A stretch of DNA of 64,000 nucleotides from Acanthococcus lagerstroemiae (taxonomy: Eukaryota; Arthropoda; Insecta; Hemiptera; Eriococcidae), in assembly GCA_031841125.1 (NCBI GenBank), contig CM063114.1, positions 31,069,266 to 31,133,265 of the forward strand, read 5' to 3'. Made by a program: the position numbers and the translations under genes. This document shows positions 1-11,704 of this stretch, piece by piece; the first letter of the stretch is position 1; each line of letters starts with the position of its first letter. Under the pieces are notes generated by a model. The model saw only the letters and a list, made by a program, of their open reading frames with translations. It ran no database searches and was not told where the DNA came from.

Positions 1-19
1 TGTACAAGGTATCTACCAG

Positions 20-110
20 GTCATATAAGTCATATAAAGTCATATAATCGAGTGACTGGTCATATGTCATATAATGTAATATTTTTTCCCTCTGAAGTCA
101 TATAAATTTT
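20..110. repeat. Short GTCATATAA repeats at the window edge
   Basis: The motif GTCATATAA or close variants recurs about six times in the first 110 bases. Related AGTCAT-type words recur around 4,128-4,200 (CATAAAAGTCATATGG and nearby). This is probably the edge of a low-complexity repeat or a MITE end cut by the window. No coding potential was seen. Confidence 0.45.
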
Positions 111-290
111 TTAAAAACATTTTTAACTGAAAAATTAATAACATGCTACTTCCTTTAGGAGTTTTATCCCCCCCCCCTCTCATTTATATTCGAATACCTT
201 ATATTACAGCACACTCAGCATCATAATTAATTACTCATATTATTTTGGGATGCATGTCTGTTGCCTGCACCAATCTCATTCATTATTAGG

Positions 291-1200
291 ACGAATCACC
301 TAAAAAATGATTCGAATCTCTTCTGGTCAGAAACCTTATATACAAATACGCCAAAATGATTCGAATCGCGAATAAAATTCACGATTCACGATTCGAATCA
401 CGAATCAATTTTTTAAGTACGTTTGCTCAACTTACGATTTTGAGTTTTATCATTACATTCATCTTCATCACAGCTTGACTGACTATAATCCGGATCATCG
501 ATGGTTTCTTCAAGAATTCTGTGATGAGCCTATATGTTCAAAATAGAAATTCTGATCTTCGCTATGAAAATCCGTGGCCCATGGGCGGCATAATATGTTT
601 TTTTCCAATCCATTTGTTTTTCAGCCTTGAGGCCCAGATCAGGTGCACATTTCATACTTTCACAGATTACAGAATGCCACAGTTCATATTTGTGACCAGT
701 CAAAAGAAAAGACTTTACTGACATAGAACATACAAAAAAAAGAGCCTTTAATGACATACAAATAAGGGCTTTTTTCTTAGAACAGTTTACCATTCGGGAT
801 GGTAACTATTAAAAACTCGTTTACGAAAATTGCGTGAGATCCGTGGAAAATTGTGCGTCATATTTTGGAAAAATAATTAAAGAGTTATGACGAAGATTTT
901 CAAGGAAGAGAGACTCTCAAGATTCGAACAAAGGCTATGGTACCACTAAGAGCCTTTTTCTTGTGACACGTCATATTTCATAGAAACACAGAAAACAGTA
1001 TAAAAAGAAAATAAAGACGAATGCCAAAAGCCAAAACAAAAATTGAAAAATTGAAATACTAAAAGCAAAAACCATAAAGTCAAAAATAAAGATTCGAATC
1101 GCGAATCAATCGCATTTTTTTGAATCACGATTCAATGATATGCGATTCCGATTCGAATCACCTACATTTCACGAATAAAAAATTTTTGATTCGAATCATG
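291..1200. repeat. Two clusters of the palindrome GATTCGAATC (candidate non-autonomous transposon)
   Basis: The 10-bp perfect palindrome GATTCGAATC occurs at 309-318, 358-367 and 390-399, and again at 1091-1100, 1150-1159 and 1188-1197. The word CGAATCACCT occurs near both outer edges (about 291-300 and 1154-1163). Two palindrome-rich ends around a ~690-bp anonymous middle resemble subterminal transposase-binding repeats. No clean inverted terminal repeat or target duplication could be fixed, so element status is inferred. The short frames in the middle are not convincing genes. Confidence 0.4.
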
Positions 1201-1381
1201 CCCATTACTGATCCCAGCAGAGATGAAAATTTACGCGTAAAATAAGATATTCTCCTTGACACGTAGAATTTGTAGTAGAATATGTGTAAACAAAAATACA
1301 AAAATGAAAAAACAACAATCAACTGGCCTCTGTTAAGCCGAACAGAACCAAGCGACATTTATTAACAAAATGAGTTATTAG

Positions 1382-1712
1382 CAGGGATGCGGAGAAGCCG
1401 ATAGCTGGAAGTCAGAAGCCGGAAGTTTTTGCGGTTTTAGGATAATTTTGAGAAGCCAGAAATTTTGGAAGCTGAATGAGTTAAAAGCTGGAAGCCGGAA
1501 GCGAACGCTAAAAGTTTTTCAGAATCGGCTTTTTACAATTTTATGAAAATTGTTTATCATGTTTTTTTATCTAAAAAAGTCGAAGAAACAGAGAGAAAAA
1601 AAGGTTAGTGAAAGTGAAAACAAAAACAACTTGGAAGTTAGAAGTTTATAAACTGAGGTTAGAAGCTAGAAGCGAGAAGCCAGATGAGAATTGGAGCTAA
1701 AAGCCGGAAGCG
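1382..1712 (+). repeat. GAAGCCGGAAG-rich repeat, candidate hAT end
   Basis: It starts CAGGGATGCGGAGAAGCCG, a sequence typical of hAT-type termini (CAGGGATG). Variants of AGAAGCCGGAAG or GAAGCTGGAAG follow at least eight times until about 1,712. The opposite terminus was not found, so this may be a truncated copy. It has no coding capacity of its own; the frame running through its end is low complexity. Confidence 0.4.
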
Positions 1713-1720
1713 GAAACTGT

Positions 1721-4700
1721 ACCGTTCAAATTATTCTCATTATCTATTATTACTATTAGGTATTATATTCCGTTCTCAATTTTTTTGGCGAAAAAAATCT
1801 AAAAGACGTGTATTTACCGCTAGGTATTTTGCCATTTCCAGTGAATTTTTGTACCTACTGTTTTTTGATAATATGAAGGTAATTTCGTGTCACATTAATG
1901 GAAAGAGCAAGCAGTCCTAGGTAAAACAATAGTGAAGTGAGTGGCGAAATTCTACTCTATCTTCTGAAGAAAAATCTCCGTGGAAGCTGTCTCACTTTTC
2001 AATGGAAAATTTTTTTTTTTTTTGAGGTAAATAAGGCCATATATTTTTAATTTTCCATTCTGGTAGACACTGAATACTGACAATTTCAGCACGCAACTAG
2101 CAACTAAGCCTAAATAAGGTATTTTTAAACCAAGATAGAGGAGGAGGCAAGATTCTCAATGTAAGGAACGGGTCTGTATTCGTATTATTGGAGGGCAAGA
2201 ATACGGTATGTACAACCTAAAACAGCTCAACACAAATTTTTTCAAAATCTAAAATGGCGAGAACATGATTTTTAGTGTGGAATGGGATGGTCGTGTCTCA
2301 GTAAGGTTGGAGTTAAAAGGAAATATAGCGCAGCCTTCGGCATAACCTGAAATAATACCAAATAAGACATTTTTAATAAACGTTCAAATTGTGGAGCTAA
2401 CTTTTCGCAGATTTTTCATGAGGGGGAGGCGATCTTCCCGACTTTCTGAAAAACCAAGCCGTAGTCACTTGAAAATATTAATTTTTGTAGCACAGCTGCA
2501 TCTGTCCGTCCAGATCGGAGGATGAACATATATAATTCTACGCCCTGTGTTTCCTCTCACGGATATCTCTAACCAAATGATTCAAGCCTGCACTTGAACT
2601 TGTGGGAACGTGCCAAAGGAAATCGTAATCCTTTCTCCTCCAAAAATAAAGAAAGTCAATAACCCTTTACCTTCCAAAAATAAAAAATAATTGCAATGAA
2701 TAACTAAATATTTTAATATTTATCAGCCCGTAGAATCGAGCTTCATTTGGTAAGATTGAGAAATAATCTTATATTTTTGTCGATTTTTTTCAGCTAACGA
2801 ATCTTAAACTTCGTATTTAAGTGAAATAAAGGTAAAAATGAGGTCCGTTTTGAAAACACCCGGATTCGTAATTAGTTTCCAAATCGAAAGAAAAAATAAA
2901 GAAGGATTATCTGTTACAACGTTTTCCTTTAATTTCCCCCTTTTTTTGTAATCGTTAATTAAGTTTGCGTCGTAATTTAAATTTCTTAATGCTCTGTTTC
3001 CGCGACTTTAATTCCGACACCGTATCGTATACCGTAAACCGAACAGGGAAATAGAAAATTTCGTGCAATTATCGACCCTTTACCCTTTACGCCATTATAA
3101 AGTCGTTAATTTTGTCAAAATATATAACGATTAAATAAAACCCCCTTTCCGGAATATAATAAGCTCTCGGTTTAGAAAAGCCTTTGCGGGCCCGATCGAA
3201 TTTCGCAACATGACGTTTCTATGATACCCATCAATCAGATGAATACAACAAGCAAGATGAAAACTGCTTATACAAAATGTATCGAAATATCAAACGCTGA
3301 ATTATACGTCAAAATTTAAACGATAACTGCCTATTACTGCTCTGATTTTACTTGGTTAGAGACAAAAGTGTCCCTTTCCTGATATTCTATACTTTTTAGT
3401 CCCTAAGTATACAGAGGAAATAGTCGAGAGAGGAAATAGTCGAGTTTGAAGACCTAATTCGACCGAGCATTTCCGTGCTAATGATGGTTTGGTTTAGTTG
3501 AAGAAGAAAAAAAAAAAAGAAAAGAAAAACAGCAACCGAGAAAGCATGGGATCTGGGTTGAGTCCCGACCACTGTGAAGATTTTCACCATTTAGGTTTTA
3601 AACTCTTCTAATAGAAAATCCCACTTGTATGGTAGTAATCCATTGTATTCTTCTTTTTGATCTCTTGCTAATGGGTCCTGTTTGGATAGACTGTGGTGAA
3701 GACGGAAGAGGGAGAGGCACCATCAGGCAAAAGACCAGTAGCCTGGTCTTATAGATTAGTCACTATGGCGGACAAGCTTTTTGCCTCGTTATATTGTACA
3801 TATGTACATAATATATCTGTCTCTGACTGAACATGATGAGCGACCAGAGACAAACCAATCTGGCGAAAACTGACCACAGAATACAATTATTTTAAACAGA
3901 CCCAAACTTACCGAAACCAAACATTCTGTTAGAAATCACCGCGACCCAAAATGACCAGGAACGATGCAGTTCGAACTTGAATTACCAAAAATAACGAAAA
4001 ACAATTAAATCGGACCAAAGTTGTGATCAAAACGGATCAAAATCAAGAAGATAGGAAAACAAGCAAATTCTAATCAGACTGAAAATGTATCCCCTTATTT
4101 ACACCGTTAGAGTGATTACGGGTCATAAAAGTCATATGGAGGTGTTAAAAAAGTCATGTTTTTTTCAGATGAAGTTGTGGAAGTCATGGAGAAGTTATGT
4201 TTTCTGTAAAGCACTATGTAAGTATGTAAAAGTTGTGTGCTCTTTTTGATCCAATAATGGGTTTTGATCTAGCTGAGGTTCGGATCATGAGCTTATTAAC
4301 TTCAGAACTCTGTTTTGAACTGGGATAAAACCGTTTCTATGAGGATAGCAGGATGTATAATTATAAACACATTGTACATAGCAAAATTTGGCAACTCCAA
4401 AAGACAGCTAGCAGCCATTGAAAATACGTATTTGTACCCCCTTCCTCTGATAACTCGAGAAAATCAGGCCCGTGTATCGTATTTGGTTATAAAAGAGGTT
4501 TTACAATACAAAAGAACACATTTTTTAATATTTTCAAAAATTTGTTTCAAAAAGTGTATTTGTGCTGGGTCTGACGCTAACCTCCCTTCCCACAGTAAGA
4601 TCTGATAACAATATGTATGAAGTCATTGAAAATCGTATTTTTTCAATTGAAGTAAACACCCTGGTCGTTGACTATTATCAACTGGGAAACAACTTTTTAA

Positions 4701-4825
4701 GACTTTTCAATGTGTTTTACTATACCATTCAATCTTTTCTCTCGAGGCCGTTGAGACAGCTATACTTGAGACGCAACTAAGACTACAATGCTGAATGCTC
4801 TAGCAAAAATCTGTAAACTTTTCCA
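1721..4825. other. Anonymous AT-rich DNA, no feature recognised
   Basis: No frame resembles a known protein and no transposon end was recognised. A 17-bp unit (GAGGAAATAGTCGAG-like) is duplicated in tandem at about 3,413-3,446. Poly-T and poly-A tracts are common. Short frames at 3,396-3,590 and 4,315-4,605 look like chance frames. Confidence 0.5.
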
Positions 4826-5110
4826 GATTGGATGAAAACAATTGGCACTCTTAAGACTTTTCAAGATTCGTATGAGTCTTTCGCGATTTCTGAAAACGAA
4901 CTACATAAGACTAATGCTCAATTGAGACACTTTCAAAATATTTATAACTCTGCCAGGCTCTTGTTTGTGTCTTGCTGACTTTCCAATATGCGTTTAAGAA
5001 TTTTCTCGACTCTTCAGCCCTTTATTAAGATTTTCCAATACTGGACCGATAATCATAAAGATTCCTTCCCACGTATTCAAAACAAAATGACCCTCTGTGA
5101 GGCTTTTCAA
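4826..5110. repeat. Dispersed AAGACTTTTC / AAGATTTTC-type degenerate repeat
   Basis: Short words such as TTAAGACTTTTCAAGATT, AAGACTAATG and TTAAGATTTTCC recur here at 20-60 bp spacing. The same vocabulary (AAGTCTTGAAAAGTTTT, GACTTTTCAAGA and reverse complements) recurs near 30,410-30,600, 38,280-38,530 and 44,080-44,740. It is a degenerate dispersed family of unknown nature. Confidence 0.4.
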
Positions 5111-5255
5111 AATGTTTGAAATTTGAATTAGGGAAGTCCAAATTGACGTAGGATTACCAGGTCTGGTTGAGTGATCGAAAAAGCCCCAATTTCCAATACT
5201 TCAGTTGTTCGCCGACATGAGATTGGCCTCTTCAAAGTGAGGAAATTCAAATTTA

Positions 5256-6370
5256 GGGCACCATTCGGGTTCGAATCAAAAATTTGATTGAATTTGTGAT
5301 TCAGTGATACAGATGACCTCTATTCCGGTATTTTGTTCGCAGTTCCGATTCGTTTCATTGAAAAACGACAATCTTTTATCCTTCGAAAGGATCTACGTTC
5401 TTTTTATTTTGGAAGCGGAAAAGGATTTGTTTTCCCTATTTTTATGTAACACCTTGCAAATCGGCATTCTAAAAGGGAAAAAAGTAGCATTCAGAATCCA
5501 ATCCCGGATCTGATTAAAAATCTGACTGAACTTTCGAACTCGGATACCACCAAGACGCCTATTCGAACATTTGTCGTTCAGTTTTGTAAGCACGATCAGC
5601 CTAAACCATAGAAAGGAGTAAAATTTGTTTTTGGATCTAGAACCTGGATCCAATCCTATATTCTAGTTCGATTTTTACAATTAACGGCACAAAACCCCTT
5701 TAGTCCGATATTTTGTTCAAGTTTTCCGGGAAAGTCAAATCCATCCTTCAGTAAAGGGGAGGTCAAATTTCAGACTCAAATCGAGGTAGGATCAAAAATT
5801 GGATTGAATTTTCGAAACTGGCAACTGAAAACCCCAGAAATTACGAGACTTAATTCGATTTTTGAAATTAGACAATATTGCCTATTTGAACAGGTCAAAT
5901 TTGAACATAGGCGTCTAAATCGGGGGTGAACGAGTATCAGATTGAATTTTCAAAATCAGCGATCCAAAAAATCCCTATGCCTACGATTTGTTCTGTTCGT
6001 TGGAGCTGTCGAATTAGTTAGTTAAAATGAAAACAAAATCGAATTTGGAGCTCAAATTGAGGTTGTATTGAAAATTTAATTGAACATTCGAACTTAGGGG
6101 TACAAAAAACTCCGATACCGATACCTTGTTCATTTGTTTCGGCAAAGTCATGTTGAATCATTGGAAGGGGGAAATGTCGAGTTGAGGGCCCGAATCGGAG
6201 TAGAATCGAGAATTTGATGAAATATTCGAAATCAGCGACTCAAGTCAAATTTTGCCTATTTTGGGTCCGAGGTTTAGATTTCTGTTCATAAATGGAGGCC
6301 GGATCAAGAATCCGATGTGATATTCGAAATCAGTAACCCAAGTAATCTATTCTTCGATATATTTGTTATT
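5256..6370. repeat. Degenerate tandem repeat, period about 130-150 bp
   Basis: A diverged unit built around GATCAAAAATTxGATTGAATTTTCGAAxTC, followed by a run of A and CC(G/A)ATxxC, recurs near 5,270, 5,495, 5,790, 5,930, 6,065, 6,195 and 6,300. The last four are about 105-140 bp apart. Units are strongly diverged, which suggests an old array. The open frames across it are short and read repeats, so they are not treated as genes. Confidence 0.5.
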
Positions 6371-6708
6371 CGCGAGGTCGGAAAACGAATGACTTTCATC
6401 GACTAGCTCCTTCCTATTTTCTCTCAATTATTTATGAGTTAAGAATGCATTCATCAACTCCCGTTTGATAGGAGCGGAAGATTTGATTTATTAAACTTGC
6501 ACTGGCTCTTTCTTGAATAAGATATAGTAAACGATTCATTCGCTCTTTCATTTAACTTTTGTAGATCCGCTCCCAAGCGTTCTCATTCGCTCATCCCTTG
6601 GGTATGTTTTTCATTATTGCTGCAGATGCCAAAATTATCCCATTATGTCGAAATCTTCATCTCATTATGAAATTAATGTAATATCAATATCACCTTTCGG
6701 CATCCATG

Positions 6709-7090
6709 CAGGGACGTACCGAAGAGTTTTTCCTGGGGAAGGGGAAGGGGTAGAAATTGTGAAAGTCCCAACTGACTCAACTCAGAATGCCCAAGTATCA
6801 AGGCAGAAGGAAAAAAAAAACCTTTTGACTTGTTGGATTTTTCCAACTGACTCAACTCAAAATCCCCAAGTATCAAAGCACAAGAAGAAAAACGTTTGAC
6901 TTTTTGGGTTTTCCCAACTTCTCAATTCCGTAGTGTCAGAGCAAAAACGAAAAGAAAAAAAAAACTTTCAACTTGGTGGATTTTTCCAACTTGCCTGACT
7001 GAAATGGTAAATTTTCCCAACTGCTGGGTGAAAAGTTCCTACAGGCGATGGAGGATAAGTTCCCCCCTACCCTCTGTCAGTACGTCCCTG
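6709..7090 (+). mobile_element. hAT-like MITE with CAGGGACGTAC ends, 382 bp
   Basis: The left end CAGGGACGTACCGA and right end GTACGTCCCTG are inverted. The flanks CATCCATG (6701-6708) and CATCCACA (7091-7098) match at 6 of 8 positions, fitting an aged 8-bp hAT duplication. Inside, a ~73-bp unit starting CCAACTGACTCAACTC and containing a poly-A stretch and TTTTGACTTGTTGG is repeated about three times (from about 6,768, 6,843 and 6,914). Relatives lie at 16,941-17,175 and, inverted, at 27,659-28,017. It is non-coding. Confidence 0.75.
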
Positions 7091-7098
7091 CATCCACA

Positions 7099-8660
7099 TA
7101 ATATGACGTAAGGGTATCAAGTGTAGCACTCTGCAAATTACAGCCCAAAATTACAGATTCTTATTTTTATTTTTCTAATTCTGGTCGGTAATTAGTAGGT
7201 TACAAAAATTGGTATGTTACAGTCTTATATTGTTTTTGATACGTAGTGCGAAGCGGAGCAAGCCACGAACCAATGATGCTATTGATGGCGATTGAATAAA
7301 ATGTATCGGACCCTCCAATATTCTAACTGCAATACCCGAAAGGTCATCTCATTTTACTGCTAGTATATTGATAGGGACCGATTTTTCGGCACGTCAGAAA
7401 GGCGGAAATTAGCGACAAAATAGCTACGTGAAATGACCATTAAATTTTTTCAACATCCCAACAATAAATTCACGCCAGGATATAATATCAAGCAGCCAAT
7501 GAATGTAACAAACGCCTGTACAATAATTCCACGCCACTTTAAAAAATTGAGCAGTCAAATTTCACTCCTGAACGCCGACGGTGCACGTCAAAAAAAATGA
7601 AATAGACATGGATAGAAATGTGATAAAATAATCGTATATGTAATAATAAAGCGAAAAAATTACGGTAATGTAGAAGTACACACGAACTAATAGAGAAAAG
7701 ACGAGTATTATTAATTTATTTACTATAGTAAAACCCCAATAAGAAACGTATTAGGCGGGAAGATAAAAAATACGAATTTATTCAAGGGACCAGAGGAAAG
7801 AAGTTTTATGCGGGAAGGGTGTTTACTGTATTTTGAAGTGCAACATTTTAATTTTCAACGATTGAAGCATTATCAATTTGAAGCGCAATATTTTAATTTA
7901 TTGGCGTCTAAACTGCAAAAAAAAAAAAAAAAAAATGTCGTTCATATACTTCACCCTGACGTGGTCAGTTTGGCGTTCATATCTGACAGAATTGTCGCGC
8001 ATATCATGGTTTCAGCTGTTCAATGACCAGTCGTTGACGTTAGTTTTCCTGGCGTGCAAGATATTTTATCCCATATTGATATATTTCACGTTTAATTTCC
8101 TCAAATCTTTCCATGATACGCGGAAACACTGATCATTGATTCGTTATCCTACGAGAGCACTATACACTCTGCTAAGCGCCATCTTTGATCTTTACTTTTT
8201 CCGTTGACGAACGAACCCATCGCGGCGATGATGGAGGCTGCCCGCGACGAAGATCGATGTGGCACGGCGAATGAAAAGATGAAAATGGTAGCGCTTAACA
8301 TACTCAGGATTTACAGTGGTCTGATTCTCCGAGAGAGGGGATGGAAGTGAACCATCGGTCTTATTCGATCCGATCGACTCCCAAGAGTGAATCAAGAAAA
8401 CAAAACTCCCGTTTTGACCGATCTGTTCCGATACGCTCTCAAACCCTAGTTTAATCGATACCTTTTTATTCAAAATTCCGAAGTTTGTCGTACCTTTGAG
8501 CCTCTATTTTGGAGAGAAAATTCTGTCAACCAGAAAAGAAGCTACCCCTTCCCTCCTGAAGATCCTTGTTTGCCTCGCGTCGATTCGACTTCACATTCAG
8601 AAAATAATAATGGGTGGGGGAGGGGGTATGTATAAAATGAACTTTATAGCCTTTTTCTTG
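7099..8660. other. Anonymous DNA, no supported gene
   Basis: No known protein is recognised. There is a 17-base A run at about 7,917-7,933. Read on the minus strand this is a T run ending in GCAG, which resembles a splice acceptor, but no coherent exon follows it. The base composition becomes richer in CpG after 8,180. Confidence 0.4.
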
Positions 8661-8666
8661 ACTTAC

Positions 8667-8760
8667 CGGTGATGTCCTCCACCGTGCGAACGTGCATCCA
8701 GCTGTGAGTCGGACACGTGACGGCGTCAGCGTCAGGTGGAACAACGCACGTAAGACGAGA
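8667..8760 (-). other. Candidate host exon with consensus 5' splice donor (minus strand)
   Basis: On the minus strand an open, GC-richer frame runs toward ACCG|GTAAGT; the donor GT lies at 8,666-8,665, and an in-frame ATG at 8,697-8,695 could start it. The encoded segment (including WMHVRTVEDITG) has balanced, non-repetitive composition unlike the surrounding AT-rich DNA. I do not recognise the protein, and neither an acceptor nor further exons were located. It may be a first exon, or a chance match of a donor consensus to a GC-rich stretch. Confidence 0.25.
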
Positions 8761-10121
8761 GATAAAACGTTTAAAATCTTCCTTTTGTTTTTTTTTCCCG
8801 TCTTTTTTTTCCCTTACTTTTTTCCTATACGGATACGTATAATTGATGATACGGAGAAGTAAATAAACGTAACGTTATTACGTCTCTTTCTGCGAGCTAA
8901 TGCCTGGGTACAGTTAGCTACAATTTATATACGATGTAAACTGAACGTGTAAAGCAGAAGCTGTACGTAATTCGAGTTTGATGGTGCGAGACGCTTTCAG
9001 CTCCCCGGATTGGCTTTTCTCTGTGTGTCTGCTCGGCTGTTGCTCGGATCGCGAGATTTATGGAAACTCACATGGCCGCACCTTGTCGTGCCGGCCAGAG
9101 ATTGTTCGATAAAGGTAATTACAACCCCGACGAGGGCCGACAGGGTGCGACCAATTCCTTGACAAATAAATTTCGCCTTGTATTCTTCCGCGTGCAGATT
9201 GCGTCCTGTGTGCCGCGGTGGAATTACGACACTCGCGAGTAAGATTCCGTGAAGAAGATGTCCCTCCATTTTGTTTTCGGATTGCGAAATATCTTTGTAT
9301 GTTGGCGTCTAGTTTATTTTGAAGTTATGGAATTTCTTCTACTTCCAAAATAAGGGCTCGGAAATACCACAGATTTTGGAATTTCGATTGGAAGCAGGCG
9401 CGGATACATAAGGGCAGAGCTGCAAAGCCAAAAATCCTCTCGTCAGACCATTTTCAAATGGTAAAGCTTATATTGGCGAGGGGCACTGCAATGAACGGTG
9501 AAACGTTTAGTTCGCTGTTACTGAAATCATGATGTGTAATACATGTAAAATTGTAATTTTGAGTTAAAAGCTCCATGTAGTGCAGTGCACCATACTGAAT
9601 TGCTCGTGTGGTGCATTGGGTACCGTGCATCACATCTAATGTCGGCCCTGCATAAGGGAGGCCATACGGGCAGGGACACCGGAAGGGTATCATGAGTGGC
9701 CGGGGAAGGGCAGTCCAAAAATCTGATAACCGCCATTTTTACTTCTTTTCTGTCGGAAATTCAGTCATCATTTGGTTATAGAAACCGAGTAATTGTAATT
9801 TGAGAACAATCGGGATAACCTCGTTCTGCAACGAAAGATACATTATGATTTTTAATGTAAGTAGCTGAAAAAGGAACTAAGTAGGATCTTGAGATGCCCA
9901 AATTCTGTCTCATTGAGGATGAAATAATCTGTTCTGTCCCGAAGAGAGAGTAGCGGCCCACAAATTTTTCTATTTCTGAAGAAAATATAACAGATAACCT
10001 TTCGAAATTCTTTATGTTTTCTTCCCCTGAATTTGAACATCCTCAGGTGATGGTGTCTGATGCTTCCCCGATTTATATACCAAAACGAAAATTGTGCGCT
10101 TCAAAAATTAATATAGAAGGC
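8761..10121. other. Anonymous DNA; 8.9-9.3 kb moderately CpG-rich
   Basis: Overlapping frames on both strands at 8,997-9,269 reflect locally higher GC; neither resembles a known protein. Near 9,395 CAGGCGCGGATAC resembles a hAT terminus, but no partner end was found. Nothing else could be supported. Confidence 0.4.
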
Positions 10122-10337
10122 TAAAGAACCAAAACTCACATTTGCCATTTTACTTCAAGGGCGCAAGCAGGCAAAATACTGTATGCGGTTGCAGGAATAT
10201 CTTTGCTACGCCTGTGAACGTGTAGTATGTTATACATATCGTACATTCACAGGCGCAGCAAGGGTATTCCTGCAGTGTAGTATTTTGCCTATTTGCGCCC
10301 TTGAAGTAAAATGGCAAATATGAGTTTTGATTCTTTA
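10122..10337. mobile_element. Foldback (long inverted repeat) element, about 216 bp
   Basis: The two halves are near-perfect reverse complements. The left arm starts TAAAGAACCAAAACTCACA and runs through TTGCCATTTTACTTCAAGG to CCTGTGAACG at about 10,220; the right arm mirrors it, ending TTCTTTA at 10,337. Arms are about 100 bp around a ~20-bp spacer, so the transcript would form one long hairpin. A diverged second copy is at 24,266-24,396. The outermost TA dinucleotides would suit a TA-targeting MITE, but this is inferred. Confidence 0.8.
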
Positions 10338-11057
10338 CCCTTCAATTGACAACAGTGGCTTGGCTTCAAAATATCGAAATGAAGGTTTTTGGTCGTTCAT
10401 TTCGAAAATTGCCGTACATTTCTGATCTGGATTCCAGCCCTCATTTTGATATTTCACTTTGACAGGAGGCAAAACCGTTTGGACGCGGAGATTCAAAGTG
10501 TCAAAATCGGGATCTTTTAGGTCATTTTGTTTCAATAGCCAATCTAATTTTGCATTCTGGGACCCAAAACTTAAATGACAAATTATATGTAATTAATTTC
10601 CTTTCAAGTTTAACATTATTTTCATGTATGTACTTTGTCGGGAAACCAATGTCAAACGAAAAACAAAATTATAAAAAGATGCTGACTACCATCCATTTCG
10701 TTTCATTCTTAGTTATTTATTTTATTTTATTTGGTTTAACGTGCCACCCAACAGCCAGACGGCCAATAACAGGGCGACACGGGAAAAGAATAGTAATAAC
10801 TAGGAGGCTTCGCCCCCTGGCCGCTTCGCGCCTCGCGGGTTCACAAGTTTCTCACTCTTCCTGTCAAAGTTCCTTTCTTTTTTTCCTTATCCAGGCTTGC
10901 TGTGACAACACCAGTTGCACAAATATCTGATGGGTTTCTATACCTTCAAGAATAAGTCACACCTGTCAGTTTGATGTATTGGAGGAAGAACCCAGGACCT
11001 CCACCTTACTACGACCAGGGTAGAAAAGGTCCTTCACCACAATAACCCCCTTCACAT
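10338..11057. other. Anonymous DNA
   Basis: A TTTATTT-rich stretch at about 10,713-10,735 is followed by TTTAACGTGCCACCCAAC and a short GC-rich segment to about 10,850. This could be part of a short interspersed element, but no internal promoter boxes were recognised. The 126-residue frame at 10,550-10,930 does not resemble a protein family known to me. Confidence 0.35.
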
Positions 11058-11225
11058 CCGCCGCCGCCTCTGGGAGAAAAAACTTCACTGCGGGTTGCCT
11101 ACCCTACCCCTTAATTCCTCATTTCACCAGGGGTAGCCTACCCGCCGCCGCCTATGAGAGAAAAAACCAACTGCGGGTTGCCTATCCTGTCCCTTAATTG
11201 CTCATTTCTCCAGGGGTAGCCTTTT
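11058..11225 (+). repeat. Direct tandem repeat, 84-bp period, two copies
   Basis: CCGCCGCCGCCT starts at 11,058 and again at 11,142. Each copy continues through GAGAAAAAAC, CTGCGGGTTGCCTA, CCTTAATT, CTCATTTC and CCAGGGGTAGCCT, with about 85-90% identity by eye. A third copy lies inverted at about 11,592-11,680. Confidence 0.7.
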
Positions 11226-11591
11226 CCGGCAAGAATCTGGCGGCATCTCTATATACTTCGTGGCCGTCTCCTCTCCAGGAGCTCCCACCACCACCGAGGA
11301 GGCCCCCTGGGTTAGAGTACCACTGGTGAAACGTGAGATTAAGTTACAAGGGAGGTCACCAGGAATTTATCCCCTCGGAGGGGAAGGAGGAGGTGGCTTT
11401 TACTGTTAAGTGTATAGAGAGCGCTCCCCCACAACAACCCCCTTGTTCCTCGACCACAACCCTCTCCCTCATTGCGACTATCCTTGCCCTTCACCGTCGA
11501 TTCCGACTCCCCTCCCTCTCGTGGCCTTCCTCCTCGTCCTTCGCGACCCTCCTCCCCCCAGCTCCCTCCTTCACCATGAACCCCCTTCCAA

Positions 11592-11680
11592 AGGTAGGCT
11601 ATCCCTGGAGAAATGAGCAATTGAGAGGCGGGGTAGGCAACCCGCAGTGTTTTTGTTTTTTTTCTCCCGGAGGCACCGTG
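11592..11680 (-). repeat. Inverted copy of the 84-bp unit
   Basis: Reading the minus strand gives the same order of words as the tandem pair at 11,058-11,225 (GAGAAAAAA, CTGCGGGTTGCCTACCC, CAATTGCTCATTTCTCCAGGG). The pair and this copy enclose a ~365-bp GC-rich pyrimidine-heavy segment, so the whole could be a foldback-type insertion of about 620 bp. The 123- and 93-residue frames over it are composition artefacts. Confidence 0.65.
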
Positions 11681-11704
11681 CAGCCACGCAGCCGCCTCCT
11701 ATGA

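Noticed and set aside
9395..9700. hAT element starting CAGGCGCGGATAC
   Set aside because: No inverted partner or target duplication could be found, so only the possible left end was noted.
11333..11704. 123-codon frame in GC-rich DNA, and 93-codon antisense frame
   Set aside because: Both reflect pyrimidine-rich composition between inverted repeat copies; Pro/Ser-rich and Gly/Glu-rich products without domain signal.
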